NCBI GenBank assembly: GCA_016182845.1
Contig: JACPFT010000026.1
Coordinates: 1 to 40,395, forward strand
DNA from: Gammaproteobacteria bacterium
GTDB taxonomy: Bacteria > Pseudomonadota > Gammaproteobacteria > Enterobacterales > Permianibacteraceae
Length of the DNA stretch: 40,395 bases
Reading direction: 5' to 3'
A program made the translations under genes and the position numbers. The notes under the pieces are model-generated. The model searched no databases and was not told the origin of the DNA. It saw nothing but the letters and a program-made list of their open reading frames with translations. Positions 17,480 to 25,842 of this stretch are shown here, one piece after another; the stretch's first letter is position 1, and every line of letters starts with the position of its first letter.

Positions 17480-17983
17480 ATGAGCCAAGCCCTGTTCCGC
17501 CAGTCCGTGCCGGTCTTCATCCGCATGCTGAGCAATTTGAAGTCCATGCTGGCCAAGGCCAAGACCTATGCCCAGGACAAGAAAGTCGACGAGAGCGTGC
17601 TGCTCCAGGCCCGGCTGTTCCCGGACATGTTCCCCCTGGTGCGCCAGGTGCAGATCGCCGGCGATTTCGCCAAGGGCGCCGGCGCCCGCCTGGCCGGGGT
17701 CGAGGTGCCCAAGTACGAGGACAACGAGACCAGCTTCGACGAACTCATCGCCCGCCTGGCACGCACCATCGACTTCCTCTCGGGCCTGAAGGCGGAACAG
17801 TTCGAAGGCTGCGCGGAGCGCGTGATCACCCTGCCCTTCCGCCCGGACCAGCCCATGAAGGGCGAGGTCTACCTCATCGACTTCGCCATCCCCAATTTCT
17901 ATTTCCACGTCACCACGGCCTACGCCCTGCTGCGCCATAACGGCCTCGCCATCGGCAAGCAGGACTTTGTCGGGGAGATTTGA
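17480..17983 (+). CDS. DUF1993 family protein
   Basis: 167 residues. Family features are the start QALFRQSVPVFIRMLSNLKSMLAKA, LLQARLFPDMFPLVRQVQIAGDFAK, and NFYFHVTTAYALLRHNGLAIGKQDFVG at the C-terminus. DUF1993 proteins have a four-helix DinB-like fold and unknown function. The residues H159-region (FHVTTAYALLRHNG) sit where DinB-fold proteins place metal ligands, but a full triad is not evident. Cytoplasmic. A CAAGGAGCGATC ribosome site directly precedes ATG 17480. It is a single gene, divergent from the receptor and convergent with the MBOAT gene. Confidence 0.88.
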   Translation: MSQALFRQSVPVFIRMLSNLKSMLAKAKTYAQDKKVDESVLLQARLFPDMFPLVRQVQIAGDFAKGAGARLAGVEVPKYEDNETSFDELIARLARTIDFLSGLKAEQFEGCAERVITLPFRPDQPMKGEVYLIDFAIPNFYFHVTTAYALLRHNGLAIGKQDFVGEI

Positions 17984-17985
17984 AG

Positions 17986-18095
17986 CCCCCTCTCCCCGAC
18001 CCCCTTTGTTCGGCGCGTCCTTGCGCCGAATCCGCCTACGGCGGGCTTACGCGAAAAACTGTCCCCAACAGTTTTTTCCCGCAAGGGGAGAGGGG
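17986..18095. repeat. 110-bp inverted repeat between convergent genes
   Basis: The outer arms CCCCTCTCCCC (17987-17997) and GGGGAGAGGGG (18085-18095) are perfectly complementary. The interior contains gaaaaaactg-type inverted stretches (AAAACTGT and ACAGTTTT). It is of the 'ccctctcccc' type of dispersed intergenic repeat and sits between two convergent genes, where it may act as a bidirectional terminator. Confidence 0.75.
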
Positions 18096-18104
18096 AACAA
18101 AGAC

Positions 18105-19508
18105 TCAGAACTGGAAATAGATAAACGACGGGGTATCCAGGCTGAAACCGATAAAGGCCAGGATCAAGACCGCGTAGGCGCCGGCCTGGACCGGGGCCGG
18201 CGCCTTGATCCAGCGATGATCCCACCAATGGGCCAGCCGGTCCTTGGGTGTGGCATGCAACACGAAGGCCAGGGCCAAGAGGCCGTAGTAGAGCGGATGC
18301 AGGACGCTGCCGCCGCTGAATTCCGCCAGCCCGCCCGCATAGCTCAGGAAGTCCTCCCAACCGTGGATGCGGAACAATAGCCAGGTGAAGCAGACCAGGT
18401 GGAAGGTCAATAGCCGCCGGCCCCAGACCCGCCAGGGCGCATCCTCGTCCGGCCGGCGCGTCTGACCGCGCGAAAACATCAGGAACAGGCCATGCACCGC
18501 GCCCCAGAGCAGGAAGTTGATCGCGGCGCCGTGCCACAAGCCTCCCAGCAACATGGTCAGCATCAGGTTGCGCGCGGTCGCGAAACGCGTACCGCGATTG
18601 CCCCCCAAGGAAATGTACAAATAATCCTTGAGCCAGGTGGACAGGGAGATATGCCAGCGCGTCCAGAATTCCCGTAAGTTCTGGGCCAGATAAGGTCGAT
18701 TGAAATTGGGCGGCAGCCAGAAACCCATCATGGCCGCCGCGCCGATGGCGATATCGGAATAGCCGGAAAAATCGCAATAAATCTGGAAGGCGTAGCCGTA
18801 CAGCGCGAGCAATAAGTCGGCGCTGGAATACGCCGCCGGATCGTCGAATACCGCGTCCACGCCCAGGGAGGCCAGAGTATCGGCCAGAAAGATTTTCTTG
18901 CACAGGCCCAGGAACACCAGGGTCAGGCCTTGCAGGAACAGCGCCTTGGTCACTCGCAGCTTCTTGTGCAGCTGCGGCAGAAAATCCACGGCGCGCACGA
19001 TGGGACCGGCCACCAGCTGGGGGAAGAACACCACGAACAGGGCGAACTTGGTCAGGCTCTTTTCCGCCGGCAGCTCCCGGCGGTAGACGTCGATGGTGTA
19101 GCTCAGGGACTGGAAGGTGTAGAAGGAAATCCCCACCGGCAGCAGGAGCTCGTGGCGCAGGAAATCCAGCTCCCAGCCGAAGAAACCCAGGGTCCCCGAG
19201 GCCATGTCGGCGAAGAAATTGTAATACTTGAACAGCCCCAGGATACCGAGATTGAGCACCAGGCTGGTGGTAAGCAGGGCCTTGCGCTTGCGCGGGTCCG
19301 AGGATTTCTGCATATGCAGGCCGAGGCTGTAATCGATCAGGGTGGAGAGCACCAGCAGCCCGGCATACTCCCAATACCAGGCCATGTAGAACAGATAGCT
19401 GACCACCAGCAGCAGCAGATCCCGCGCCCGTTCCCGGTGGAAAACCCCCGACAGCAGGACCAGGACCAGGGGGAAGAACAGGGCGAACTCCAGGGTATTG
19501 AAATTCAT
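18105..19508 (-). CDS. MBOAT family O-acyltransferase (AlgI-like)
   Basis: 467 residues with about ten membrane helices. The MBOAT hallmarks are FWTRWHISLSTWLKDYLYISLGG (H286) and MLLGGLWHGAAINFLLWG with the catalytic H326; PVGISFYTFQSLSYTIDVYR and FPQLVAGPIVRA are AlgI-type blocks. The protein moves acyl groups, usually acetyl, across the inner membrane for transfer to an exported polysaccharide. It overlaps the upstream SGNH gene by 4 bp (ATGA), so the two are translated together. No alginate or cellulose synthesis genes lie nearby, so the acylated polymer is unknown. Start ATG 19508 gives the conserved MNFNTLEFALFFPLV. Confidence 0.92.
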   Translation of the reverse strand: MNFNTLEFALFFPLVLVLLSGVFHRERARDLLLLVVSYLFYMAWYWEYAGLLVLSTLIDYSLGLHMQKSSDPRKRKALLTTSLVLNLGILGLFKYYNFFADMASGTLGFFGWELDFLRHELLLPVGISFYTFQSLSYTIDVYRRELPAEKSLTKFALFVVFFPQLVAGPIVRAVDFLPQLHKKLRVTKALFLQGLTLVFLGLCKKIFLADTLASLGVDAVFDDPAAYSSADLLLALYGYAFQIYCDFSGYSDIAIGAAAMMGFWLPPNFNRPYLAQNLREFWTRWHISLSTWLKDYLYISLGGNRGTRFATARNLMLTMLLGGLWHGAAINFLLWGAVHGLFLMFSRGQTRRPDEDAPWRVWGRRLLTFHLVCFTWLLFRIHGWEDFLSYAGGLAEFSGGSVLHPLYYGLLALAFVLHATPKDRLAHWWDHRWIKAPAPVQAGAYAVLILAFIGFSLDTPSFIYFQF

Positions 19509-20551
19509 CGCGCCGCCTCCTTGCGTGCCGACAGGCTAGGGGGGGATTTCAGCCCCGCCGCCAACAATTCCGCCATGCGCTCATGGCCGGCGACGGAGAA
19601 ATGGGAGAAATCCCGGAACAGCGCGGCTTGGCCGCTGACCGGCCCGGCCAGGTCGATGAGCTGGACCTTCTCCTCCTCGGCGATCTCCCGCAGGATCTCG
19701 TTGCAGCGGGCGATACTGCGCAACCAGCCGGCCTTGGACAAATAGGGGTTGTATTGCAGCAGGCTGCGCTCCAGCTCGCCGGAAAACTGCTCGGCATCCC
19801 GCGTCCCGTAGCGGACCGCGAAGGTCGTCAACACCGGGCGTATGCCCTGTTCGCGGCTGGTGGCGATGAAGCGCCGCACACGTGCGGCGTACTCGGCCTC
19901 GGCCTGAACCGGCAGGGCCGGCTGTAGGACCCGGGCCTGCATCATCCGCGTCTTCAGCTGTTGAGTCAGGTGAGCATAGAGCGTGGTCGCCTCGAAGACC
20001 TGGCGCAGATGAGCGAGTGCGCGCTGGTGCGGCAGGGGCTCGGCGATCTCGCCCTTGGGCGCCGGCGGCCCGAAACTGGTCTTGGACAACTCGTCGATGT
20101 CGATCTTGGCCTGGTAGAGAACGGCGATATCGGGTCGCCAATGGCCCGCCTCCCGGCGCAGTTCCTGGGTATTGTCCGCGATGCCGACGCCGGCGCGGCT
20201 GGCGTTGAGCATGTCGCAGGCCTGGCCGGATTGTTCCAAGAGGGCGCAGAGTCGGGTCGGGAAGATCTTGTCCACCGGCTGATAGTTATCCTCGGCATGG
20301 GAGGCCGAGGATAACCAGATGCGCAGGCTGCCCGGGCGGCGCTCGGCTGGGACCGGAAGGCTGCGGAAGGGGAAATCGGGGTTGCGGCGGCTGGCGGTTT
20401 CGTGCTGGCCGAAGAACAGGGTCGTGTAGCCGCGCTCGTGGGCGCGCCATTCGAAGCCGGCTTCGACAAGCACGAGCAAGAGCGCCAGGTAGAGCGGAAC
20501 CCGGAAATGGGCCAGGGGCGTGTCTCGCCAGGCGGCTGAGAAGACTCGCAT
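19505..20551 (-). CDS. SGNH-fold periplasmic protein partnered with the MBOAT acyltransferase
   Basis: 348 residues. A single N-terminal membrane anchor (VPLYLALLLVLVEAGF, about 18-33) leads to a periplasmic domain. SGNH-type blocks are IWLSSASHAED (S82 or S84 near the nucleophile position), LNASRAGVGIADN, and DFSHFSVAGHERMA with D314 and H317 as the probable Asp-x-x-His pair. Such proteins (compare AlgX/AlgJ and PatB) accept the acyl group from an MBOAT and place it on the glycan. The start ATG 20551 has an AAGGATGA ribosome site. It overlaps the MBOAT gene by 4 bp. The classic GDS serine motif is degenerate, so catalytic competence should be regarded as likely but not certain. Confidence 0.75.
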   Translation of the reverse strand: MRVFSAAWRDTPLAHFRVPLYLALLLVLVEAGFEWRAHERGYTTLFFGQHETASRRNPDFPFRSLPVPAERRPGSLRIWLSSASHAEDNYQPVDKIFPTRLCALLEQSGQACDMLNASRAGVGIADNTQELRREAGHWRPDIAVLYQAKIDIDELSKTSFGPPAPKGEIAEPLPHQRALAHLRQVFEATTLYAHLTQQLKTRMMQARVLQPALPVQAEAEYAARVRRFIATSREQGIRPVLTTFAVRYGTRDAEQFSGELERSLLQYNPYLSKAGWLRSIARCNEILREIAEEEKVQLIDLAGPVSGQAALFRDFSHFSVAGHERMAELLAAGLKSPPSLSARKEAAR

Positions 20552-20621
20552 GATTCATCCTTAAACCCTAATGCGAAGCTCAAATACTAACCAAACACCG
20601 TTCCCGTAGATAGGGCCTGCG

Positions 20622-21896
20622 TCACGCCGCGCGCAGGGCCTCGGCCAATAGGCCCAAAGCTTCCTCGAACACCGCATCGGGAATGGTCAGCGGGAACAGG
20701 AAGCGCAGGACATTGGCATTGACGCCGCAGGACAGCAGGATGAGGCCGCGCTTCAGGGCCTCGGCCTGCACGCGCTTGCAGGCCTCGGCATCGGCGCCGC
20801 CGTCGGGCCCACGGAACTCGGCGGCCACCATGGACCCCAGGCCGCGCACCTCGGCCAGGCGCGGCACTTCCGCCTGCAGGCCGCGCAGATGCGCCATGAG
20901 CTTCGCGCCCAGGACCGCGCCGCGCTCCGGCAGTTTTTCCTCGTCCATGATCCCGATCACCGCCTGGGCCGCCGCGATGGCCAGGGGGTTGCCGGCGTAA
21001 GTGCCGCCCAGGCCGCCGGGGGCCGGGGCGTCCATCAGCTCGGCGCGGCCGGTCACCGCCGACAGGGGCAGGCCGCCGGCCAGGGACTTGGCGATGCACA
21101 TCAGATCCGCGTCGACGCCGTATTGCTCCATGGCGAAGAGCGTGCCCGTGCGTCCGAAGCCGGTCTGGATCTCGTCGGCGATCAAGAGCATGCCCTGCTC
21201 GTCGCAGAGCCGCCTCAGCGCCTTCATGAAAGCTTTGGGGGTGATGTAGAAGCCGCCTTCGCCCTGGACCGGCTCGATAATCACGGCGGCGACGCGCCGG
21301 GGGTCTATGTCGGCCTTGAACAGCTGGTGCAATGAGGCCAGGGCCTGCTCCTCGGAGACGTCCAGGCAGGGGAAGCTGGCGTGGTAGACCTCGCCCGGGA
21401 AGGGGCCGAAGCCGGTCTTGTAGGGGACGACCTTGCCGGTCAGGGCCATGCCCATCATGGTGCGTCCGTGAAAACCTCCGGAGAAGGCAATAAGCCCGGA
21501 GCGGCCGGTGGCGGCACGGGCGATCTTCACGGCGTTCTCCACGGCCTCGGCGCCGGTGGAGAAGAAGGCGGTCTTCTTCGCGTGCGCGCCGGGAGTGAGC
21601 CGGTTCAGGGCCTCGGCCAGCTCCACATAGCCGGCATAGGGCACGACCTGGTAACAGGTGTGGATAAAGGCCTGAAGCTGCGCGGCGATGGCGGCGACGA
21701 CCTTGGGATGGCGGTGTCCGGAATTCTGCACGGCGATGCCGCCGGCGAAGTCGATGAAGCGCCGCCCCTCCACGTCCCAGAGCTCGGCATTCTCGGCGCG
21801 GGCCGCGTAGAAGTCGCACATCACCCCCACGCCGCGCGGCGTGGCGGCGGCCTTGCGGGCCTGGAGCTCGGCGTTGCTGGGAAATTCGACGGACAT
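20622..21896 (-). CDS. gabT: 4-aminobutyrate aminotransferase
   Basis: 424 residues of the class III (fold I) PLP aminotransferases. GHRHPKVVAAI, FFSTGAEAVENAVKIARAATGR (PLP phosphate contact), FSGGFHGRT, IIEPVQGEGGFY, LIADEIQTGFGRTG (D241 contacts the pyridine N) and CIAKSLAGGLPLS (Schiff-base K270) are all present, and the sequence follows GabT closely. It converts GABA and 2-oxoglutarate to succinic semialdehyde and glutamate. A PuuB-like oxidase at 4710 could supply GABA from putrescine. No gabD is adjacent. A predicted promoter (TTGACA, 17 nt, TGACAT) precedes it. It is followed at its 3' end by the SGNH gene on the same strand after 70 nt. Confidence 0.92.
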   Translation of the reverse strand: MSVEFPSNAELQARKAAATPRGVGVMCDFYAARAENAELWDVEGRRFIDFAGGIAVQNSGHRHPKVVAAIAAQLQAFIHTCYQVVPYAGYVELAEALNRLTPGAHAKKTAFFSTGAEAVENAVKIARAATGRSGLIAFSGGFHGRTMMGMALTGKVVPYKTGFGPFPGEVYHASFPCLDVSEEQALASLHQLFKADIDPRRVAAVIIEPVQGEGGFYITPKAFMKALRRLCDEQGMLLIADEIQTGFGRTGTLFAMEQYGVDADLMCIAKSLAGGLPLSAVTGRAELMDAPAPGGLGGTYAGNPLAIAAAQAVIGIMDEEKLPERGAVLGAKLMAHLRGLQAEVPRLAEVRGLGSMVAAEFRGPDGGADAEACKRVQAEALKRGLILLSCGVNANVLRFLFPLTIPDAVFEEALGLLAEALRAA

Positions 21897-21929
21897 GGCG
21901 GCACTCGCTGGCGGGAGGACGATGCTCCT

Positions 21930-21958
21930 ATGTCAGCGCAGGCCGCCCCGAATGTCAA
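21930..21958 (-). promoter_or_regulatory. predicted promoter of gabT
   Basis: On the minus strand a consensus TTGACA (21958-21953) is followed after 17 nt by TGACAT (21935-21930), 33 nt before the gabT start codon. The -35 overlaps the region just past the gmhB stop. Confidence 0.45.
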
Positions 21959-21963
21959 TTATT

Positions 21964-22506
21964 TCAAACGTGATGTTGCAATAACCAGGCCGTGAAGGCC
22001 GCCAGATCGGCGAACACCGGCAGATCCGCCGGCAGCCCGCCCTTGAGCAGGCTGCGCTCGCCTTTGCCGGTACGCACCAGGACCGGCTTGCAGCCGGCGG
22101 CCAGAGCGCATTCCACGTCCTCGTTCTTGTCGCCGACGAAGAAGACCTCGTGGGCCGGGACGCCGTAGCGGCGCAGGATGGCATTGAGCATGCCCGGCGC
22201 GGGCTTGCGGCATTCGCAGCCCTCGTCGGGCGCATGGGGACAGATCTCGATATGAGCGATGCGGCTGCCGCGCTGGGCCAGGAGTTCGTCCAGGCGCTCG
22301 TGCATGGCCTGGAGCTCGTCCCAGCCGTAATAACCCCGGCCTATCCCCGACTGGTTGGTGGCCACGGCCACGGTCCAGCCGGCCTGGGTCAGGCGGGCGA
22401 TGGCGTCCAGGGAGGACTCCAGGGGAATCCACTCGGCCACCGACTTGATGTAGTGGTCGGAGTCCAGGTTGATGACGCCGTCGCGGTCTAGGATCAGGAG
22501 TTTCAT
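21964..22506 (-). CDS. gmhB: D-glycero-beta-D-manno-heptose-1,7-bisphosphate 7-phosphatase
   Basis: 180 residues of the HAD superfamily. LLILDRDGVINLD supplies the nucleophile D7 and acid/base D9; VATNQSGIGRGYY is motif II; CRKPAPGML and FVGDKNEDVECALAAG are motifs III and IV. ICPHAPDEGCECRKP provides the zinc ligands C89, H91, C97 and C99, which separate GmhB from other HAD phosphatases. It removes the 7-phosphate during ADP-heptose synthesis for the LPS inner core. It follows glyS with a REP-like repeat in the 129-nt gap, as in several proteobacteria where gmhB sits in a glyQ-glyS-gmhB array. ATG 22506 is used; an upstream in-frame ATG at 22527 would add seven residues. Confidence 0.92.
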   Translation of the reverse strand: MKLLILDRDGVINLDSDHYIKSVAEWIPLESSLDAIARLTQAGWTVAVATNQSGIGRGYYGWDELQAMHERLDELLAQRGSRIAHIEICPHAPDEGCECRKPAPGMLNAILRRYGVPAHEVFFVGDKNEDVECALAAGCKPVLVRTGKGERSLLKGGLPADLPVFADLAAFTAWLLQHHV

Positions 22507-22528
22507 GGCGAGGTCAATCGTGCACATA

Positions 22529-22625
22529 AAAATACCGTTCGTACTGAGCCTGTCGAAGTACGAGCGGTATTTTTCACTCGGAGCGGGCCCCGTTCGCCCT
22601 TCGACAGGCTCAGGACGAACGGGGG
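22529..22625. repeat. REP-like inverted repeat pair between glyS and gmhB
   Basis: The first unit is a hairpin: AAAATACCGTTCGTAC, 13 nt, GTACGAGCGGTATTTT. The second carries ttcgacaggctcaggacgaac. The core matches the repeat at 1753-1842. The hairpin ends in a T run on both strands, so it could attenuate the glyS-gmhB transcript. Confidence 0.8.
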
Positions 22626-22635
22626 AGGTGCTTGC

Positions 22636-24729
22636 TTACTTCTGCAACAGCGAGATATCCGCCACCGCCAGGAACAGCCCGCGCAGCCGGCTGAGCAGGG
22701 CCAAGCGGTTGGCGCGCACGGCGGCGTCCTCGGTATTGACCATGACCTCGTCGAAATAGCGGTCCACGGTCTCGCGCAAGGACGCAAGCCTACCCAGGGC
22801 CGTGCGGTAGTCGTGGCGGGCGAAGACCGGGGTCAGCTCGGTCTCCAGGCCCAACACGGCTTCCGCCAAGGCCCGCTCGGCCCCCTCGGCTAGCAAGGCC
22901 GGCGCGACCGTCGTGCCGATCTCGCCCTCCACTTTCGCCAGGATGTTAGCCACGCGCTTATTGGCGGCGGCCAGGGCCTCGGCTTCCGGCAGTTCGCGGA
23001 ACCAGGCCACGGCCTGGACGCGGGCGTCGAAATCCAGGGGCGCGGTCGGGCGGCGGGCCAGGACGGCCTGCACCACGTCGGCGCCGATGCCGGCCTCGGT
23101 GTAGGCGGCGCGGAAGCGGCCCAGGAGGAAGTCCACGAGCTGGGTCTTGAGCTCCTCGGCGGTGATGAACTTGGGCGGATGGGCCATCAGCTCGCCATTG
23201 GCGTAGTTGCTCAGGGCGGCGGCGATGAGCTCCACCAGGTCCAGGCCCAGCCGGTTCTCCACCAGGATGCGCAAGAGGCCGATGGCGGCACGGCGCAGGG
23301 CGAAGGGGTCCTTGTCGCCGGTGGGCGCCTGGGCGATGCCGAAGATGCCGGTGAGGGTGTCCACCTTGTCGGCGATGGCCAGGGCCATGCCCAGCTTGCC
23401 CGAGGGCAGGGCGTCGCCCGCGTAGCGCGGCAGGTACTGCTCGAACAGGGCCATGGCCACGTCCTCGCCCTCGCCGTCGTGGCGGGCGTAGTGCATGCCC
23501 ATCACGCCCTGCAGCTCGGGGAACTCGTTGACCATATTGGTCATGAGATCGCACTTGGACAGCCTGGCGGCGCGCCGGGCCAGTTCCGGATCGGCGCCGA
23601 TCTTTCCGGCGATGAAGGCCGCCAGCTCGGCGACGCGGGTGCACTTCTCGGCGGTCGTGCCCAGCTGGGTCTGGAACACCACCTTCTCCAGGGCCGGCCA
23701 GCGCGCGGCCAGGGGCTGCTTGCGATCGGTCTCGAAGAAGAACTTGGCGTCGGTCAGGCGCGGGCGCACGACGCGCTCGTTGCCGGCGATGACCGAGGCC
23801 GGATTGGTCGATTCCAGGTTCGCCAGGGTGATGAAATAGGGCAGGAGTTTTCCATTGGAATCAACGATATGGAAATACTTCTGGTTGTCCTTCATGGTGG
23901 CGATCAGGGCCTCGGCCGGCACCGCCAGGAACTCGGGCTCGAACTTGCCGGTCAGGGCCACCGGCCATTCCACCAGGCCGGTGACTTCGTCCAAGAGCTC
24001 CTCGTCGATGACCGAGATGCCGTGGTGCTTGGGGCCCTCGGCGATCACCTGGGCGCGGATGGCGTCGCGGCGCAGCTTGAACTGCGCTTCGACCTTGGCG
24101 GCCTTGAGCTTGCTCAAATACTCATCCGGACTGGCTAGGGCTATGGCCTCCGGGGCCATAAAGCGGTGGCCGTAGGTCTGGCGGCCGGTGGGGATGCCCA
24201 GGATCTCGGTCTCGATGAGCTCGGTCCCGAACAGCATGACGGCCCAGTGCACCGGGCGGATGAACTCGGCCTTGCCGGCGCCCCAGCGCATGGGCTTGGG
24301 GATGGGCAGCTGGCTTAAGGCCTTCTTGACGATCTCGGGCATCAACGCCGCGGCGGGCTTGCCAGCTTCCAGACTGCGGAACACTAGCCAGGCGCCCTTG
24401 TCGGTTTCCAGCTTTTCCAGGGCATCGAACTCGACGCCGCAGGAGCGGGCGAAGCCCAGGGCGGCTTGCGTCGGCACGCCGTCCTTGTAGGCGGCGTTCA
24501 GGGCCGGGCCGCGCTTTTCCACGGCCCGGTCCGGGGAGGTCGTCGCCAGATCGGCCACCATCAGGGCCAGGCGGCGCGGGCTCACGTAATAGGCGATCTC
24601 GCCATGGGCGAGGCCGGCATCGTCGAGGCCACGGGCCACGCCGTCGCGCCAAGCCTCGGCCAGCTTGACCTGGACCTTGGCGGGCAGTTCTTCCGTGCCC
24701 AGTTCGATCAACAGCTTGCGGGTATCCAT
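22636..24729 (-). CDS. glyS: glycyl-tRNA synthetase beta subunit
   Basis: 697 residues, the normal bacterial beta-subunit length. The N-terminus [13 protein letters not shown] is diagnostic, and [30 protein letters not shown], the TYGHRFMAP block, the HD-like segment ([19 protein letters not shown]) and a C-terminal anticodon-binding DALR-like domain follow. It pairs with GlyQ as an alpha2beta2 enzyme that charges tRNA-Gly. The start ATG overlaps the glyQ stop by one base (TAATG), which indicates translational coupling and equal expression. Confidence 0.97.
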   Translation of the reverse strand: MDTRKLLIELGTEELPAKVQVKLAEAWRDGVARGLDDAGLAHGEIAYYVSPRRLALMVADLATTSPDRAVEKRGPALNAAYKDGVPTQAALGFARSCGVEFDALEKLETDKGAWLVFRSLEAGKPAAALMPEIVKKALSQLPIPKPMRWGAGKAEFIRPVHWAVMLFGTELIETEILGIPTGRQTYGHRFMAPEAIALASPDEYLSKLKAAKVEAQFKLRRDAIRAQVIAEGPKHHGISVIDEELLDEVTGLVEWPVALTGKFEPEFLAVPAEALIATMKDNQKYFHIVDSNGKLLPYFITLANLESTNPASVIAGNERVVRPRLTDAKFFFETDRKQPLAARWPALEKVVFQTQLGTTAEKCTRVAELAAFIAGKIGADPELARRAARLSKCDLMTNMVNEFPELQGVMGMHYARHDGEGEDVAMALFEQYLPRYAGDALPSGKLGMALAIADKVDTLTGIFGIAQAPTGDKDPFALRRAAIGLLRILVENRLGLDLVELIAAALSNYANGELMAHPPKFITAEELKTQLVDFLLGRFRAAYTEAGIGADVVQAVLARRPTAPLDFDARVQAVAWFRELPEAEALAAANKRVANILAKVEGEIGTTVAPALLAEGAERALAEAVLGLETELTPVFARHDYRTALGRLASLRETVDRYFDEVMVNTEDAAVRANRLALLSRLRGLFLAVADISLLQK

Positions 24730-25643
24730 TATTTGCTATCCCCCTGACACATCGGGAAGCCCAGCTTCTCGCGGGCGGCGTAATACGTCTCGGCGACCGC
24801 TCGAGCCAGGGTGCGCACACGCAGGATAAAACGCTGGCGCTCGGTGACCGAGATGGCCTTGCGGGCGTCCAGGAGGTTGAAGGTGTGGGAGGCCTTGAGC
24901 ACCTGCTCATAGGCCGGCAGGGGCAGGTTTAGCTCGATCAGGCGCTTGGCCTCGCGCTCGCAGTTATCAAACCAGGTGAACAGGCTGCTCACCTCGGCGT
25001 GCTCGAAATTGTAGGTGGACTGCTCCACCTCGTTCTGGTGGTAGACGTCGCCGTAAGTCACCTTGCCGCGCGGGCCGTCGGCCCAGGTCAGGTCGTAGAC
25101 CGAATCCACGCCCTGCAAATACATGGCGATGCGCTCCAGGCCGTAGGTGATTTCGCCCGCGACCGGATCGCAGACCAAGCCGCCCACTTGCTGGAAGTAG
25201 GTGAACTGGGTCACTTCCATGCCGTTCAGCCAGACTTCCCACCCTAAGCCCCAGGCGCCCAGGGTCGGGGATTCCCAGTTGTCCTCGACGAAGCGGATAT
25301 CGTGCTCCAGCGGGTCCAGGCCCAGCATCTTCAGGGAGCCGAGGTACAGCTCCTGGATGTTCAGGGGCGCCGGCTTGAGGATCGCCTGGAACTGGTAGTA
25401 GTGCTGCAGACGGTTCGGGTTCTCGCCGTAGCGGCCGTCGGTGGGGCGGCGGGAGGGCTGCACATAGGCGGCGCTCCAGGGCTCCGGTCCGATGGCGCGC
25501 AGGAAGGTGGAGGGATGGAAGGTGCCGGCGCCCACTTCCATGTCCAGGGGCTGGACGATGACGCAGCCCTGTTCGGCCCAGTATTCCTGCAGGGCCAGGA
25601 TCAGACCCTGAAAGGTCAGCACATTATGTCGAGTCGTTGCCAC
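24729..25643 (-). CDS. glyQ: glycyl-tRNA synthetase alpha subunit
   Basis: 304 residues carrying the class II catalytic core. [41 protein letters not shown], cited by its start and end, is the signature N-terminal block; [27 protein letters not shown] and DWE-type [21 protein letters not shown] follow, then [12 protein letters not shown] (motif 3 Arg). It activates glycine and, with GlyS, charges tRNA-Gly. A slightly extended N-terminus (MATTRHNVL) precedes the conserved start; it is accepted because no later ATG is better. The -10-like TATACT on the minus strand at 25683-25678 probably drives the glyQ-glyS-gmhB operon. Confidence 0.97.
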   Translation of the reverse strand: MATTRHNVLTFQGLILALQEYWAEQGCVIVQPLDMEVGAGTFHPSTFLRAIGPEPWSAAYVQPSRRPTDGRYGENPNRLQHYYQFQAILKPAPLNIQELYLGSLKMLGLDPLEHDIRFVEDNWESPTLGAWGLGWEVWLNGMEVTQFTYFQQVGGLVCDPVAGEITYGLERIAMYLQGVDSVYDLTWADGPRGKVTYGDVYHQNEVEQSTYNFEHAEVSSLFTWFDNCEREAKRLIELNLPLPAYEQVLKASHTFNLLDARKAISVTERQRFILRVRTLARAVAETYYAAREKLGFPMCQGDSK

Positions 25644-25677
25644 GGGATGGCCTCAGCGTATGCGAAGAAAGCCGCCA

Positions 25678-25683
25678 GTATAG
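25678..25683 (-). promoter_or_regulatory. -10-like hexamer of the glyQ-glyS-gmhB operon
   Basis: TATACT on the minus strand, 35 nt before the glyQ ATG. The matching -35 region (CTGCAC, 17 nt upstream) is poor. No T-box or other recognisable leader riboswitch is present in the short leader. Confidence 0.35.
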
Positions 25684-25751
25684 CGGCTGGGCGTGCGGCG
25701 GTGCAGTAGGGGCGGGCTTGTGCTTGCGGCGCGCCCTGCCCTGGCGCTTTT

Positions 25752-25780
25752 TTGCACAATTCCCCTACAAGGCCTACGCT
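25752..25780 (+). promoter_or_regulatory. predicted sigma-70 promoter of the porin operon
   Basis: TTGCAC (25752-25757), 17 nt, TACGCT (25775-25780), about 62 nt before the porin start codon. GGGAGGG precedes the ATG as ribosome site. Confidence 0.45.
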
Positions 25781-25842
25781 TTTTCGCGGGGGGACATCCA
25801 CAACAACGGCGTTCTGCCTACCCGTCCCCTGGGAGGGTTTCT

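Noticed and set aside
17986-18095. Coding extension of the MBOAT region or a small gene in the 110-bp gap
   Set aside because: The sequence is a palindromic intergenic repeat; apparent frames are low-complexity.
25743-25757. Sigma-54-like promoter (TGG...TTGCA) before the porin gene
   Set aside because: The gap between the GG and GC elements is nine bases, one short of the ten required, and sigma-54 tolerates little change. A sigma-70 promoter with a 17-nt spacer fits the same place.
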